Assembly: GCA_013399015.1 (NCBI GenBank)
Contig: VWZX01010817.1
Span: forward strand, 372,001 to 436,000
Direction of reading: 5' to 3'
From: Galbula dea
Taxonomy: Eukaryota > Chordata > Aves > Piciformes > Galbulidae
DNA length: 64,000 nucleotides
Shown piece after piece: positions 61,796 through 64,000 of the stretch. Within the stretch, counting starts at the first letter, position 1, and the number at the start of each line of letters is the position of its first letter. A program made the position numbers and the translations under genes. The notes beneath the pieces were generated by a model, which was not told the DNA's origin, did not search any database, and worked only from the letters and a program-made list of their open reading frames with translations.

Positions 61796-64000
61796 GTACA
61801 CCTGAGCTGCAGAAATGTAACCCAAGTAGTGGGACTGGAGTTGTTCACAAATCAAGATTACCAATCTGCACAAAATTATTCCATTCCATGACATTTTTCC
61901 CTTTAAAAAAACAGGAGGTCTAACTGATGTGTGTCTGTGTCTTTTGAGCTACAGGGTAGAGGTGCTTCCTCCAGTGCAAACTTGGGTGAACTATGGAGAT
62001 GTGTATGGGATTCATGGGCATGCTGCTTAGAAAGCTTGTGTAAGAAAGTATGTGCAGTTTGATTGCTTACTGAAATATCTTCAGACAAAACAGCTTTGAA
62101 GATCTGTGCAGTTGCACAAAGCTTTATTCAGCCCAACACATATATGCCTTATGGAATTGCCCTAGACTAGGTTATGACAATTGACTCAGCTCGAGTATCT
62201 ACCTGCATGAGCTTGTCTGTGCATTTTAAGACATACAGCAAGACCAGCTGAATGCTTTCCCTCCCACCCCAGGAACATTCACTCAGATGATGTGCTAATA
62301 AGGTCCCTGTGAAAATCAAAGATATAGAAACTGGACTCAGTGCTCACCAACTGGGTCCTAAATGTAAGTGCTGTATTTTATTTTAATTTGTCTTAAGGAG
62401 TCTTCTGATGTCTCTCAGAATGTTACCCACAAAAAGACAGACTGCACATCAGAAAAGCAAGTCAGTGAACACATGAATATTTTGAGCAGCAGAGTGTAGC
62501 ATTCAGTACTTATCACTACAGGAAAGAGGCATGTGACTTCTCTCTCACATGGCAGCTCCTTGATTTATGCCTTACTGATTGGAAAATAGAAAAAGTATCC
62601 TGTGGGATCACTTTTGAAGAAAGGGCAAAGCACTGGAACAAACTATAGTGCTACATTTTTCTGCAGAATTATCCCTTGCTCTTACCCTGTAATAAAGCCC
62701 TGTGTGTTGGAAGAGAATGGACTTGCTGAAGGCAGGGATGAGTTACTGCAGAGTCCCTCAGTTTGTTTTATGTTTGAATAGAGGTGTTCTGTCATAAGTG
62801 TGACCTCAGAAGTAGCAGTGTGACTTGACAAGCAAATGTATTTAATCTGCTCCTTTGTGGAGTTGAACATGTTTTGTCATGAAAGCATAAGCTGTGTATG
62901 CATGCAGGTAGGCCTGAGTGTGTCTCCTTGTTGGTACAGTTTGAGAGGGAGATGAAGGATTGTTGGAGCACTTCAAGGTATTGCTACTTGGCAGGAACCC
63001 ACGTACTCCAAGGCAAACAAATTTGCTCAATGTTTTTAAGAGTCTCTGAGCTCAGGTGGTTCTGGCAGGGATGACTTGGCTTCATCCAGAGAGGCAGTAG
63101 CAGGGAGATTATTCCAAATTTCCCTTTATTTGTCTAGTAAAACATAAGTAACTTCTTCCCAGAGCGGGAGGGAGTTGCCTTGGGCTCCTCATCACACACA
63201 GTGTGTCATACTGTGTCTCTTGTGTCTCTCCACAGTGTCTAGTGCAGCTCCCTTGTATGGCCTAACCATAGTGCAAAATGTAATTGCCTCTGGTGCAGCA
63301 ATTTCAGCACAAGCCCTTTGGACTCTGTGGAATAACAAATAGCAACAAAGAAAATAGTCTTGCAATAAATGCTAATGACACCCTATAGGATTGCACTGAA
63401 TTTGTCATTAGATGGTAGGTATTAAATGCAGCTTTCCCAGAACCTTTGAGAGTTGAGTGTTCTTAGTAAATATGTAATTCTCCATCTAACTGGTTTATTT
63501 CCCAATACAAATTCTTCATTATTCTGTAGTTAGGGCTGAAAGGCCTCATTCATTCTCATCAGAACACTTGGAGATGAGCAAATTCTGGAAATTGAGGCAA
63601 AGGTTCTATTCTGCAGGTGAAACCAAGCTGCAAAAAAGTCTGCAGGGGTGTGTGTGCGTGTGTGTCTTTGTGACCATATAGACAACTATAGCTTGGCAAG
63701 GTCCACTATTTCTCCACCACCACCCTTTTGATCTTGGTTGTTATGCTCTCTTCTGTTCTCCTGAAACTGGAACTACTTCTGCCCACTTTCATCTCACTAC
63801 CTCTCTCTTTCTTTTGCAGTCTTCTGCAACTAGTTCATATTGTCTTTGTAAAGCTTCCCTGCCTGACAGATGTTTGTGGTGCCAACTAATGCTGTTCTGA
63901 GCTTATGAACGTATCATTTGTATTGATCATGTGTCTCTATTACGTGCTAAACTGAGCTGGAGGCCAAGTGATTCCTGTTTCAGTCTTCCTCCTGACCTAG
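61796..64000. other. Non-coding, no features recognised
   Basis: No exon or transposon is recognised to the end of the window. A GT-rich microsatellite lies at 63,648-63,665. Confidence 0.55.
63648..63665. repeat. GT dinucleotide run
   Basis: GT units with one GC interruption; a minor microsatellite. Confidence 0.85.

Overview
The window looks like avian nuclear DNA: AT-rich, gene-poor and sprinkled with short 5'-truncated CR1 retrotransposon ends, the dominant repeat of bird genomes. I count about thirteen CR1-derived pieces totalling roughly 2.9 kb (about 4.5%), including the CR1-type tail of one tRNA-headed element. There is no prokaryotic gene organisation, no rRNA gene, no CRISPR array and no recognisable retrovirus. 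Most open frames of 60-130 codons are chance frames with no recognisable family.

Layout. Positions 1-2,357 are non-coding and contain two short N gaps and a suspicious 209-bp direct duplication beside them. A well-formed internal exon follows at 2,358-2,493 (+): 45 codons, good splice sites, gene not recognised. A much weaker short exon candidate lies at 26,925-26,971 (+). If both belong to one gene, the sequence between them is an intron of about 24.4 kb, and much of the window may be intronic. From 3.4 to 24.4 kb the CR1-derived pieces are mostly on the plus strand, and they include a compact tRNA-Glu/CR1 chimera at 12,476-12,621 that has the structure of a SINE. From 31.8 kb to the end, every CR1 piece is on the minus strand. 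A frameshifted, protein-like open region at 32,912-33,428 (-) ends in a clean stop and looks like a pseudogene, a retrocopy, or a last exon with a sequence error. An internal CR1 reverse-transcriptase fragment without a 3' end lies at 61,541-61,795 (-).

No set of genes here works together as a system, and I found no convincing undescribed one. The items most worth checking are the tRNA-Glu/CR1 SINE, the minus-strand protein-like relic, the CR1 copy flanked by an unusually long (about 40 bp) imperfect direct repeat, and the probable assembly duplication at 1.6-2.1 kb. All family assignments were made by eye from conserved motifs; no database search was run.
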